From Halopenitus persicus (GTDB lineage Archaea; Halobacteriota; Halobacteria; Halobacteriales; Haloferacaceae): 42,313 bases of DNA. The stretch is taken from the NCBI RefSeq assembly GCF_900107205.1, contig NZ_FNPC01000015.1, positions 1 to 42,313 on the forward strand. The letters run 5' to 3'. The stretch's first letter is position 1; each line of letters starts with the position of its first letter. Under the pieces are notes generated by a model. The model was not told the origin of the DNA and ran no database searches. It saw only the letters and a list, made by a program, of their open reading frames with translations. The position numbers were made by a program, and so were the translations under genes. Below, one piece after another: positions 1 to 7,210 of this stretch.

Positions 1-708
1 CGAGCAACGGCGATCGAATTCGCTCGACACGGTGCATCCGTCGTCATCGCTGATGTTGACGACGACGGCGCAGCAGAAACCGTCGATCTGATTAGAGACG
101 ACGGTGGTGAAGCAGTTGCCGTTCATACCGACGTGACCGATATGGATGATGTCGACGGAATGGTTACAACCGCCGTCGACGAATTCGGAAGCCTCGACTA
201 CGCAGTCAACAATGCCGGTATCGGCGGCGCTCAGGCACCGGCTGGCGACCTTGACGAAGCAGAGTGGGAACTCACTATCGACATCAATCTCAATGGTGTC
301 TGGCGGTCACTCCGTGCAGAAGTTGATCAGATGACCAGCCAGGACGACGGTGGCGTAATCATCAATATGGCGTCCGTCCTTGGTCACGTCGGGTTTCAGA
401 ATGCCTCGGCGTACGTGACCGCAAAACATGGTGTCCTCGGACTGACGAAGACAGCAGCGTGGGAATACGCCGATGATGACATTCGCGTCAACGCTGTGTG
501 CCCTGGATTCATCGCAACAAACATGCTTGATGAAGGCGGTATTACTTCTGATGAAGAGCTCCGTCAAGAGATTGCCGGCCGACATTCACAGAACCGTCTT
601 GGGGAACCGGAAGAGATCGCTTCGGCAGTCGTGTGGCTCTGTTCAGATGCTGCCTCATTTACGAACGGAGAGCCACTGACTGTCGACAGCGGCTACCGAG
701 GTATTTGA
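1..708 (+). CDS. SDR-family oxidoreductase (5' end outside window)
   Basis: Short-chain dehydrogenase/reductase, an NAD(P)-dependent cytosolic oxidoreductase. The frame is open from base 1, so the N-terminal Rossmann glycine motif is cut off by the window edge; the first visible residues (GASVVIADVDDDGAAE) are the second beta-strand region that selects the cofactor. Visible family motifs are NNAG (NNAGIGG), the catalytic Ser in INMASVLGH, the YxxxK pair (YVTAK), and the PGFIATNM segment after the active site. The acidic residue after strand 2 (IADVD) favours NAD over NADP, which is inference. The substrate cannot be told. An in-frame GTG at 133 is internal and not the real start. It is the leftmost gene and has no partner in view. 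Confidence 0.9.
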   Translation, partial: RATAIEFARHGASVVIADVDDDGAAETVDLIRDDGGEAVAVHTDVTDMDDVDGMVTTAVDEFGSLDYAVNNAGIGGAQAPAGDLDEAEWELTIDINLNGVWRSLRAEVDQMTSQDDGGVIINMASVLGHVGFQNASAYVTAKHGVLGLTKTAAWEYADDDIRVNAVCPGFIATNMLDEGGITSDEELRQEIAGRHSQNRLGEPEEIASAVVWLCSDAASFTNGEPLTVDSGYRGI

Positions 709-1043
709 ATTGGAGACACAGATCAACGTCACACAAGCGGCGGGTTGAATAGAGTTGAAAGGTGAGGGGTCAACAGATCGAATGGTCTATACTCAGCTTC
801 GGCCGCCTCACCAACTAGCGGTTGCATCAGTTCGGGGATGAAAGCCTGCTAAGCCCCCTGAGTGAGTGAAAAGGTACTGGATAGTCAATGGTCGATGATT
901 CAGCAATGTCTCTGAATTCGTGGCTCTGATTGACCTATCTACCAAGGACGCACTATCGTGAAAGACGAAATAGGTATGACCGGATCTGTTGCAATACTCA
1001 GGAGATGACACGTTTTGGACTGGTGTGTCTTGAACACGGCAGG
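709..1043. other. Intergenic, no supported gene
   Basis: This stretch of about 335 bases lies between the SDR gene and a convergent zinc-ribbon gene. A 67-codon minus-strand frame (808-1011) is open, but it has no recognisable motif, no promoter spacing and an untypical composition, so I do not call it. I see no clear insertion-sequence end. Confidence 0.5.
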
Positions 1044-1199
1044 CTACTCTGAAATCTGGAAACGTTCTATCTCATCTGACCCACATTTAGGACACTCGTC
1101 TGCGCCTGACGCAAGAGTCTCACCGCACTGGCGGCATTCCACGACTACCTCTGTCTCGTCACCGGGCAGTAGCCGAGTCAGTACTGCGCGGACACTCAT
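1044..1199 (-). CDS. Small zinc-ribbon protein, 51 aa
   Basis: Predicted 51-residue protein with a C-terminal treble-clef or rubredoxin-like ribbon: CRQCG, 12 residues, then CPKCG (about residues 24-42). The N-terminus (MSVRAVLTRLLPGDE) is short and helical. The ATG at 1199 is chosen because the same frame upstream reads antisense to the next genes with no domain. Such single-ribbon proteins are common in haloarchaea and are usually uncharacterised. It points away from the zinc protein at 1363, leaving about 160 bases for divergent promoters. Function unknown. Confidence 0.6.
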   Translation of the reverse strand: MSVRAVLTRLLPGDETEVVVECRQCGETLASGADECPKCGSDEIERFQISE

Positions 1200-1362
1200 T
1201 GGGTTCCGAAGTTTTGGTGGCTGTGAGTTAATGCTACTGGTAATCAGTATCCCCCGGAAATCCGGTGCGTTCGACCCGTAAAGCTGCCAAAAGCTTATCT
1301 TGAAGGCCGATTGACATTCGTTTGGAAGGACCGCTGTCACACGCTCCTTCCACCCCCTTTCT

Positions 1363-1515
1363 ATGAATGCTGACAAATCGTTCCTCGGTCGCTGTCCGGA
1401 ATGTGGTGAGGACATCTCGGAAGCGTGGGTTCTTGTTGAGTACCAGAAGGACGACGGCACCGAGGGCGTGTGGACCGAGTGTCCAGCGTGTGAGGACGTT
1501 GTAGCCCCCGAATAG
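1363..1515 (+). CDS. Small zinc-binding protein, 50 aa
   Basis: A 50-residue frame with CPECG near residue 11 and CPACED near residue 41, giving a four-Cys zinc site separated by a beta-hairpin-like segment (AWVLVEYQKDDG). It resembles the small haloarchaeal DUF7837-type zinc proteins, a family assignment from memory. The ATG at 1363 is the only in-frame start, and the region just upstream is CT-rich with no Shine-Dalgarno. It lies 55 nt ahead of the TRAM-domain gene in the same direction, so the two may be co-transcribed. Confidence 0.65.
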   Translation: MNADKSFLGRCPECGEDISEAWVLVEYQKDDGTEGVWTECPACEDVVAPE

Positions 1516-1570
1516 TCCCAGACAGCAGAGTAAAGTGTTCTTCGTCGCGTATCCGGAGTAAGACCTACAA

Positions 1571-1984
1571 ATGGAGATTTCAGAGCAACTTCGCTGTCTG
1601 TTCTCGGGCACGGTCGAAGAGCGTAATGGGTCATATGTGGTTGAGGTACCGGAACAAGAACTCCGTCTTGGCGACCTACAAGCAGACGAAACGTACCGTG
1701 TGGCTGTTCTGCCAGGACCCGCAACCAACGAGGCCAACAACACTGCCACCGATCCACAGCCCGAGCAACCACCGCAGAAACCCCCTGTCGAGAAAGGGGA
1801 ACAACGTACCGTCGAAATCGAAGACATTGGTGAGCAAGGTGACGGAATCACCCGTGTTGATCGCGGGTTCGTCGTTATCGTTCCCGACACTGAACAAGGC
1901 GAACGCGTCACTATCAAGATCATTGATGTGCGCGAGAATGTCGCCTTCGCAGAGGTTGTTGAGCGGGTAAGTTACTACGAGTAG
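1571..1984 (+). CDS. TRAM-domain protein, 137 aa
   Basis: Predicted RNA-binding protein. The C-terminal part (about residues 76-135) is a TRAM beta-barrel: VEIEDIGEQGDGITRVDRGF, then VVIVPDTEQGERVTIKI and FAEVVERV. TRAM domains bind RNA in tRNA methylthiotransferases, and haloarchaea carry several free-standing copies, some of which act as RNA chaperones. The N-terminal 50 residues (LRCLFSGTVEERNGSYVVEV) form a separate small domain joined by a Pro/Gln-rich linker (about 55-75). The ATG at 1571 begins the conserved N-terminal segment. It follows the small zinc gene by 55 nt. Confidence 0.85.
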   Translation: MEISEQLRCLFSGTVEERNGSYVVEVPEQELRLGDLQADETYRVAVLPGPATNEANNTATDPQPEQPPQKPPVEKGEQRTVEIEDIGEQGDGITRVDRGFVVIVPDTEQGERVTIKIIDVRENVAFAEVVERVSYYE

Positions 1985-2231
1985 TTGAATCGCTAACCCT
2001 CTTCGTTACGATCGTCGGGATGATTCTGGAGAGTGAACCCCGTTCCGACTAGTCATCTGTCGCCGACACCTGCTCAAAACGCGCTGCACACCAACCCACC
2101 GATCTGGCCGCAGTCATCGGATTCGCCAGAGCAGATAATTCCTACAAAGAGCACTATCACAGGCGTAAAATATATTATTATACAGCAAACAGAACCACAC
2201 TATGATATATCAAGAATGGGGGAAGATCTGA

Positions 2232-2609
2232 ATGGGAATTATACGTGACATCTTTCTTCTACAAGCGTTGCGGGATTCTGGAAAAAAGAAACTTGCCGAG
2301 AGAGATTCTGATGGGAATTCGGTGTGTGGGGGATGTCGAACACGGGTTAAAGAGTCGGCGACGAGTTGTCCGAATTGTACAGCCGATTTGTATACAAAAC
2401 GAGGAAAGTTCGGGCGTCGAATAGGTACGTTCTTTGGGCTCTCGTTTCTTCTGATGGCATACTTACCCCCCGGAGAAGGACTAGGTGTTGGGCTACTCGG
2501 GTCGATAATTCTTGCACTACTGGGGCCTCTTCTCCTTTATTTAGCGATCCAATGGTATCGTAAACGTCCAGTCCGAGAGATGAACGTTCGAGGCCAGCTT
2601 CCGTTTTAA
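2232..2609 (+). CDS. Zinc-ribbon membrane protein, 125 aa
   Basis: Predicted small membrane protein. A ribbon at about residues 32-53 (CGGCRTRVKESATSCPNC) is followed by a basic stretch (TKRGKFGRR) and two hydrophobic helices (about 68-85 and 88-108), then a basic tail. This zinc-ribbon plus two-helix layout is frequent in haloarchaeal membrane proteins of unknown role; the ribbon probably sits on the cytoplasmic side because the flanking residues are basic (inference). An AT-rich promoter-like run (aaaatatattattata, near 2166) lies upstream. Confidence 0.7.
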   Translation: MGIIRDIFLLQALRDSGKKKLAERDSDGNSVCGGCRTRVKESATSCPNCTADLYTKRGKFGRRIGTFFGLSFLLMAYLPPGEGLGVGLLGSIILALLGPLLLYLAIQWYRKRPVREMNVRGQLPF

Positions 2610-2677
2610 ACCTCTTTGATAGCGTTGAAGATATTGGTCTCCCGCGAGTATATAAACCAACGCGAACCAGCGTTAGT

Positions 2678-3182
2678 ATGCTCGCTGACAGCGATAAGCA
2701 CCCGTCAATATACCTGTCACACATCTCGATCAACGGTGAGTCTGAGACTTTAGCATGGTCTGGAGCACACAAGGCGCGAGCATACATCGAGGATCGCGTC
2801 CCGGGCGGTGTGGATAACTGGGACACCGAGCTTAGTGATCACGTCCAGTTGCGGCGAGCACTGATGATGACATTGTAGCCCGTGTAGAGCGTATCAAGAT
2901 TGCTGACCCGGCTTCGCTCGCCAGTACGATTGAAAAATATCCCTCACCGCGGCAGATTATCGATTTGGAGCTACCTGATGACTGTGAATAATTTAGTTGC
3001 TGTTTCAGAGCGGCTGGAGTGTTCTGCCGATCAAATCACCTGATGAGTTCCTTGACTGGTTGAGAGAGCCGCCAGCTGGCGTTGAATTGGGTGGACGGGT
3101 GAGTGAAGAAACGGCAACGGACACGAATGAATCTGAGAGCGGCAGTGGGGTGCTTGGCCGTGTCCGAGGATTGTTCAGTTGA
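2678..3182 (+). pseudogene. Frame-broken hypothetical gene
   Basis: A strong TATA box (tatataaa, about 2649-2656) sits about 25 nt before the ATG at 2678, as for a leaderless gene. The first frame reads 66 codons (MLADSDKHPSIYLSHISING...) and stops at 2876. A second frame then continues with protein-like sequence (DDDIVARVERIKIADPASLA to LELPDDCE), and a third with SPDEFLDWLREPPAGVEL to the stop near 3180. Three successive protein-like stretches in changing frames suggest one gene broken by at least two frameshifts. It could instead be two short overlapping genes. No family recognised. Confidence 0.45.
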
Positions 3183-3805
3183 CGCTCCTAAACCAATACC
3201 GGAAGCTCGGCCGAACGCGCAGACAGAATTACCGGAGCGAAGCACTCACGTCGAAAAGCCGCGTGGGAAGGGGACTCGCCGGGGGGACGACGAACCAAAT
3301 TCGGTTGTCAGAGGCACACGATTTGGGTTTCCCGCGCGGCAACTGATCATTTTATTTAGAGCTTATTAACCTTTCTTCGAATGATGTCAAGCTACCATAC
3401 CACAATATGGATACACCGGCGGTATTGACCGCAGGTGAGTTATAACCCTCACCGATATGAGAATTCAACAGATCCGATACTCATTCTACCCTCTGTATTT
3501 TATACACCTCTTGTAACAAGTTACAGGAAAATCAAGGCTGCCACGATACGTGTATTTCCTGTATTGACCACAACCGGGTCAAGACGCGTCACCTACTGAG
3601 AGTTTCAAAGAGCTGTTTCGGTGGAAGTCACCAATATATGGAAGCGGCTTTGTTGAAATTCTTGGTCGCTGATAGTTCGTCGAGGCCGTGCTACATACAG
3701 AGCGCGGGTATATCACCAGAAATATTATCAAATTCAAATAGTGTTCGTTCGTGGCTGCTGAATATAGAGGAGAAATTTATCACTTATACTCTTAATAAAC
3801 CAGTT
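3183..3805. other. AT-rich intergenic stretch containing an IS end
   Basis: I find no gene I would support. The open frames here are short and lack motifs. The right part (from 3646) carries an insertion-sequence-like end, listed separately. The last 30 bases (aatttatcacttatact) contain TATA-like sequence suitable for the small zinc gene starting at 3806. Confidence 0.5.
3646..3691 (+). repeat. Insertion-sequence-like terminal repeat, left copy
   Basis: The 20 bases at 3646-3665 read GGCTTTGTTGAAATTCTTGG. The reverse complement of 5911-5930 reads GGCTCTGTTGAAATCCTTGA, matching 17 of 20. Beyond that a looser similarity continues inward for about 25 bases (both contain CTGATAG- or GTGATAT-like and GTGCT sequence). 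The motif resembles ends of haloarchaeal insertion sequences as I recall them, but no transposase lies between the copies. Confidence 0.6.
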
Positions 3806-4018
3806 ATGGGGCTATTTGACTCACCTAGTGGTGCTTGCCACTTTTGCCGAGGGAAAGTGGAAGAAGGGAATGGGATGTACTGTGATACCTGCGATACGTT
3901 TGTCCATACAGACTGCCTGAGACGCAATAATCTTCTCAAAATTGAAAAGAAGAGATTGAGGTCAAATAGAGTAACTGTGAAATGTCCTGGCTGCGGTGAA
4001 ACTAATACTGTCTATTGA
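3806..4018 (+). CDS. Small double zinc-ribbon protein, 70 aa
   Basis: From the ATG at 3806 (MGLFDSPSGACHFCRGK) the product has 70 residues and two Cys clusters: CHFC with CDTC and HTDC in the first half, and CPGCG near the C-terminus. The pattern C-x2-C, C-x2-C, H-x2-C, C-x2-C could bind two zinc ions in a RING- or LIM-like cross-brace. The longer frame back to 3638 runs through the IS-like end, so I reject that start; TATA-like sequence about 25 nt before 3806 supports a leaderless start. It sits inside the segment bounded by the two IS-like ends. Function unknown. Confidence 0.6.
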   Translation: MGLFDSPSGACHFCRGKVEEGNGMYCDTCDTFVHTDCLRRNNLLKIEKKRLRSNRVTVKCPGCGETNTVY

Positions 4019-4129
4019 CTATCAATTGAGTAGTATGGATCCCCCAAATAAAAATAAAGCGTTGTGTGGGCTACTAGTAAGAATGAGATCCGAATCAGAA
4101 GATACTGACGATCAAAATTAGGATCGCAT

Positions 4130-5776
4130 ATGACCAAATTTCATAGAATACCGCTATCACGACGGCGATACGTCCAGACAATTGGTGCGATAGTAGCTGT
4201 CGGGAGCGGACTCACAAATATCGGAACTGTGGCAGCAGATAGTGGAGACGAGATCTGGTCTTTTGAAACCGAGGATAGGATCAATAGTTCACCAACGGTA
4301 GTGGACGGAACTGTTTTTGTAGGGTGTGATGATAGCAATCTGTATGCGATAGATACGGGAACAGGCGAACAAGAGTGGGTCTTCGAGACTGGAGATGGTG
4401 TCGTAAGTTCGCCTACAGTCGTAGATGAGACCGTCTATGTCGGATCCAACGATAACCACCTGTACGCAGTAGATGCAGTAGCAGGCGAACAAAAATGGGC
4501 TTTTGAGACTGACGACAGGATCAATAGTTCACCAACAGTAGTAGAACAAACCGTCTACGTCGGATCCTACGATAACAATTTGTATGCAGTAGATGCAGCA
4601 ACGGGTGAACAAAAGTGGGTCTTTGAGACAGACGGTGGTGTCTATAGTTCACCAACAGTAGTTAACGGGATTATCTACGTCGGATCATGGGACGATAATT
4701 TGTATGCAGTAAATGCGACGACAGGTGATCAAGAGTGGGTCTTTGAGACAAACGATAGTATCGATAGTTCACCAACGGTAGTGGACGAAACTGTCTATGT
4801 CGGTTCTAATGATAAGCATCTGTATGCGATAGATACGGAAACAGGCGAACAAAAGTGGGCTTTTGAAACTAATTATGGTATTGAGAGTGTTCCGACTGTG
4901 GCGGATGGCACTGTCTATGTAGGAAGTAGGAAAACCTTGAGTACTGATGGTGGAACATTATATGCGATAGATGCAGCGACAGGCGAACAAGAATGGATCT
5001 TTGAATCACCTGGGGTAACCACTGCCCCGATACCTAGTTCGCCGACAGTAGCTGACGGGACGGTCTATGTTGGAACTGATAATCGGACTCTATATGCTGT
5101 AGATGCAGCGACTGGTAGTCAAGAGTGGGTTTTTCGATCTGAGGGAGCCATAGATAGCTCACCTATTGTGGTGGATGGAACCCTCTATGTTGGGAGTGAT
5201 GGTGGGTTTGCAAAAGGGAACCTGTTTGCAATAGAAACGGATTCTCAAGGATCAAGTGAGGATTCTCGGGTGATGCTTGGTGTATTAGGCCATCATAATG
5301 ATTGGAGATACTCCGGGCAGCAAATCAATGCTCCCCCCACGGCATCAATTCGAGTTGACGCCAATCGCCCTACTGTGGACGAACCAGTAATATTTGAGGG
5401 GACTAATTCATCGGATCCTGATGGATCTCTTACCAGCTACGAGTGGGTGATTGATGACACAGTACACAGCGGAGAAACGGTTGAATATGTTTTCACTAGT
5501 ACTGGGACATTTTCTGTTGAACTGACTGTTACTGATGATGACGGTGCGACGGACACCACGACAACCTCAGTTACGGTCAAATCAGCAGAAATCAATAATG
5601 GCAGTAGTGCTATAGATGAATCCGATAGCGATGGAGAGGCCGATAATCAAAACGAGAGTAATGAGAATTCCAGTACCGGGCTAGGTTTTTCTATTGTGAT
5701 AGCTGGACTTGGTAGTATAGCAGCTGGACTTGGTGGTCTGGCCTACCTACTCAAAAAGCGGTTGAACGACGAATAA
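4130..5776 (+). CDS. Exported PQQ-type beta-propeller with PKD domain, 548 aa
   Basis: Cell-surface protein. The N-terminus (SRRRYVQTIGAIVAVGSG) is a Tat-type signal with adjacent arginines and a hydrophobic core, ending near AADSGDE. Residues about 40-375 hold eight copies of a 40-residue blade of the form SSPTVVDGTVYVGS...LYAVDAATGEQKWVFET, the PQQ or quinoprotein-alcohol-dehydrogenase-like propeller repeat; no cofactor or catalytic residues are evident, so a binding or structural role is likely. Residues about 395-480 form a PKD domain (TVTDDDGATDTTTTSVTV). A Ser/Asn/Glu-rich linker leads to a C-terminal helix (LGFSIVIAGLGSIAAGLGG) plus KKR, resembling an archaeosortase-type PGF-CTERM tail. 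The repeats are also strong at DNA level (about 120-bp period), suggesting recent duplication or conversion. It lies between inverted IS-like ends. Confidence 0.85.
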   Translation: MTKFHRIPLSRRRYVQTIGAIVAVGSGLTNIGTVAADSGDEIWSFETEDRINSSPTVVDGTVFVGCDDSNLYAIDTGTGEQEWVFETGDGVVSSPTVVDETVYVGSNDNHLYAVDAVAGEQKWAFETDDRINSSPTVVEQTVYVGSYDNNLYAVDAATGEQKWVFETDGGVYSSPTVVNGIIYVGSWDDNLYAVNATTGDQEWVFETNDSIDSSPTVVDETVYVGSNDKHLYAIDTETGEQKWAFETNYGIESVPTVADGTVYVGSRKTLSTDGGTLYAIDAATGEQEWIFESPGVTTAPIPSSPTVADGTVYVGTDNRTLYAVDAATGSQEWVFRSEGAIDSSPIVVDGTLYVGSDGGFAKGNLFAIETDSQGSSEDSRVMLGVLGHHNDWRYSGQQINAPPTASIRVDANRPTVDEPVIFEGTNSSDPDGSLTSYEWVIDDTVHSGETVEYVFTSTGTFSVELTVTDDDGATDTTTTSVTVKSAEINNGSSAIDESDSDGEADNQNESNENSSTGLGFSIVIAGLGSIAAGLGGLAYLLKKRLNDE

Positions 5777-5791
5777 TAAGTTAACAAGATT

Positions 5792-5839
5792 GATGCTGTC
5801 TTTGCGCTTTGTATGCAGCAGCCGCTTTCTGACAGCATC
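5792..5839. repeat. 9-bp inverted repeat after propeller gene
   Basis: GATGCTGTC (5792-5800) and GACAGCATC (5831-5839) are perfectly complementary across 30 bases. It lies just after the propeller stop codon and could fold in the 3' end of that mRNA. No T-run follows, so a terminator role is unproven. Confidence 0.5.
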
Positions 5840-5885
5840 TGGAGAGAACAAGCCACGCGATGATAGACCCAGACTCTATAGTCAG

Positions 5886-5930
5886 CACGCACGCCAAAAC
5901 ATATCACCACTCAAGGATTTCAACAGAGCC
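5886..5930 (-). repeat. Insertion-sequence-like terminal repeat, right copy
   Basis: On the minus strand 5930 to 5911 reads GGCTCTGTTGAAATCCTTGA, in inverted orientation to the copy at 3646-3665 (17 of 20 identical). The 8 bases outside each copy (atggaagc and aatttaag) do not match, so no target-site duplication is visible. The pair bounds a 2.3-kb segment with the small zinc gene and the propeller gene. Confidence 0.6.
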
Positions 5931-6014
5931 AATTTAAGCTATTCTGGATAGGTTTACTGAAATTGGCATATTACGGGTCGGGTGCATTACCAGCAAATTC
6001 CTCTCGCCGATCAT

Positions 6015-6131
6015 TCACCCTGTCTTGCCACTTATTGCATAAATAAGGACAGCTACGATATCGAATGCCTCATCCCGTGAGAGCACCACACGACTGCCGA
6101 ACTCACGGTCCGTGAATATTATCTCACGCAC
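6015..6131 (-). CDS. Possible small protein, 38 aa
   Basis: A minus-strand frame starting with GTG at 6131 encodes about 38 residues with protein-like composition (REIIFTDREFGSRVVLSRDE, then AFDIVAVLIYAISGKTG). The frame stays open upstream as far as a TTG near 6166, so the start is uncertain. A TATA-like sequence (TTTATAATA on the minus strand, about 6172-6180) lies upstream and overlaps the promoter of the plus-strand gene at 6200, so the two could be divergently transcribed. No family recognised. Confidence 0.35.
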   Translation of the reverse strand: MREIIFTDREFGSRVVLSRDEAFDIVAVLIYAISGKTG

Positions 6132-6199
6132 TCTACGTTTTATGTTATTGATCCATAGGATAGACAAGTACTATTATAAACCATATTTATACACTATAT

Positions 6200-7042
6200 A
6201 TGCTGATCGCCTTCGATACCGTTCGTGGAGTCGTTGTTGCTGGTCCAGAAACCCTACCAGATATAGAACCTCGATCATCCGAGGCATATGAACGAATACT
6301 GACCGACGGCGGAGTCAGAACACAATGTTCTACACCACCTCGGCCTGCTCCCGAGCACAATTCCCAGCATAAGGATACAGGAGACGTGTTTGGTGATAGC
6401 AGGGATTCACGGTATGAGTGCGTTGTTTGTGGTGAACCCGTCACCCGAAATCGAACTAATGTTCGAAAGCAAGAGGCAGATCAGTTCGAAGACGTATTTA
6501 GGTGGTTCGAACATACTAACAGAGACGCGGATTGTTTTGGCGATGGGTCGATGGGGGCTTCACACCGGGCAGCAGTCGAACTCTCTGCACGTCGACTCGC
6601 TCGTGCTTCTCGGCAACTAACCCGTGACTGGATCTCGGATGATCGAACCAGTTCCGTGCCACGTATCGAACCAGAAAGACGTGTGACTGCCCCAAGTAAC
6701 GACCAGTGGATCGAAACAGACCTGCATCTGAGGTCTCCACCTATTGCAGTTGAGGTGTTCTCTGAGATTAGTCAACTCGATCTCAGCCGGCGTCTCACGG
6801 TACTGTTTGATGCCGGGTACGATGCGTACCTCGTGTTTGACGTTGACGGGCGGTACAATCCAAGTGAAATCGAGGTGTGGTTGCAGGATTTCGCAACGGT
6901 ACCAGTTCGGGTTGGTCGGTTCGACAAAACACGTGCTGTATCGGGCGATCTGTCGTCATTAACACTTGGCACTCGATTATCGGAGAGTGTGATTGATCCC
7001 AGTGCGTTAACAGACTCTAACGTACCTGTGTTTCTCCAGTAA
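6200..7042 (+). CDS. CoiA-like zinc-ribbon/nuclease-fold protein, 280 aa
   Basis: Residues about 72-125 look like the zinc region of competence-type CoiA proteins: C74-x2-C77, then H105 and C112 in WFEHTNRDADCFGDG, followed by a helix starting SHRAAVELSARRLA. Residues about 155-240 resemble the PD-(D/E)xK nuclease-like core of that family: RIEPERRV, IETDLHLRSPPIAVEVFSE (candidate acidic residues E172/D174 and E185), a helix with RRLTVLFDAGYDAYLVFDV. I do not see an obvious catalytic Lys after AVEV, so activity is uncertain. TTATAAA at 6174-6180 lies about 25 nt before the ATG, fitting a leaderless start. This is inference from motif order, not a confident family match. Confidence 0.55.
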   Translation: MLIAFDTVRGVVVAGPETLPDIEPRSSEAYERILTDGGVRTQCSTPPRPAPEHNSQHKDTGDVFGDSRDSRYECVVCGEPVTRNRTNVRKQEADQFEDVFRWFEHTNRDADCFGDGSMGASHRAAVELSARRLARASRQLTRDWISDDRTSSVPRIEPERRVTAPSNDQWIETDLHLRSPPIAVEVFSEISQLDLSRRLTVLFDAGYDAYLVFDVDGRYNPSEIEVWLQDFATVPVRVGRFDKTRAVSGDLSSLTLGTRLSESVIDPSALTDSNVPVFLQ

Positions 7043-7107
7043 GGTATCACCTGGCGGTTCGCTATCTGAGTTAGAGTGCTATCAATAATGCGTAATTTTG
7101 CGAAAAA

Positions 7108-7122
7108 CCACTATTTAAGTGG
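7108..7122 (+). promoter_or_regulatory. Palindrome over TATA box of the gene at 7211
   Basis: CCACT-ATTTA-AGTGG is a perfect 5-bp inverted repeat whose centre is the TATA box (TATTTAAG, 7112-7119). A protein bound there would block TBP. The downstream gene encodes a protein with two predicted DNA-binding repeats, so autoregulation is a reasonable inference. Confidence 0.5.
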
Positions 7123-7139
7123 GTAAATCACAACTCGTT

Positions 7140-7206
7140 GAGTACCGGGAATCGACTCCATCGAAACGAGTCACGGGTGCTGAGACACCCGCAGACCCGG
7201 GCTGCC
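7140..7206 (+). promoter_or_regulatory. Structured 5' leader with possible pseudoknot
   Basis: Between the promoter and the ATG at 7211: GAGT (7140-7143) pairs with ACTC (7155-7158), extended outward by ACTCGTT (7133-7139) and AACGAGT (7165-7171) if transcription starts far enough upstream. The loop contains CCGGG (7145-7149), which can pair with CCCGG (7196-7200) just before the start codon. A second hairpin, GGGTG/CACCC (7175-7179 and 7186-7190), lies between. This is an H-type pseudoknot layout that could mask translation initiation. Confidence 0.4.
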
Positions 7207-7210
7207 AATC

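Larger units (their letters stand above)
5777..6014. other. Intergenic with inverted repeats
   Basis: Downstream of the propeller gene. It holds a 9-bp inverted repeat and the right IS-like end, both listed separately. I see no coding frame with protein-like features in this part. Confidence 0.5.

Noticed and set aside
808-1011. A 67-codon minus-strand gene
   Set aside because: No promoter spacing, no motif and no similarity that I can recognise.
4260-5250. DNA-level 120-bp repeats as a CRISPR-like or mobile array
   Set aside because: They encode the in-frame propeller blades, with no spacers and no cas genes nearby. No CRISPR array is seen anywhere in the window.
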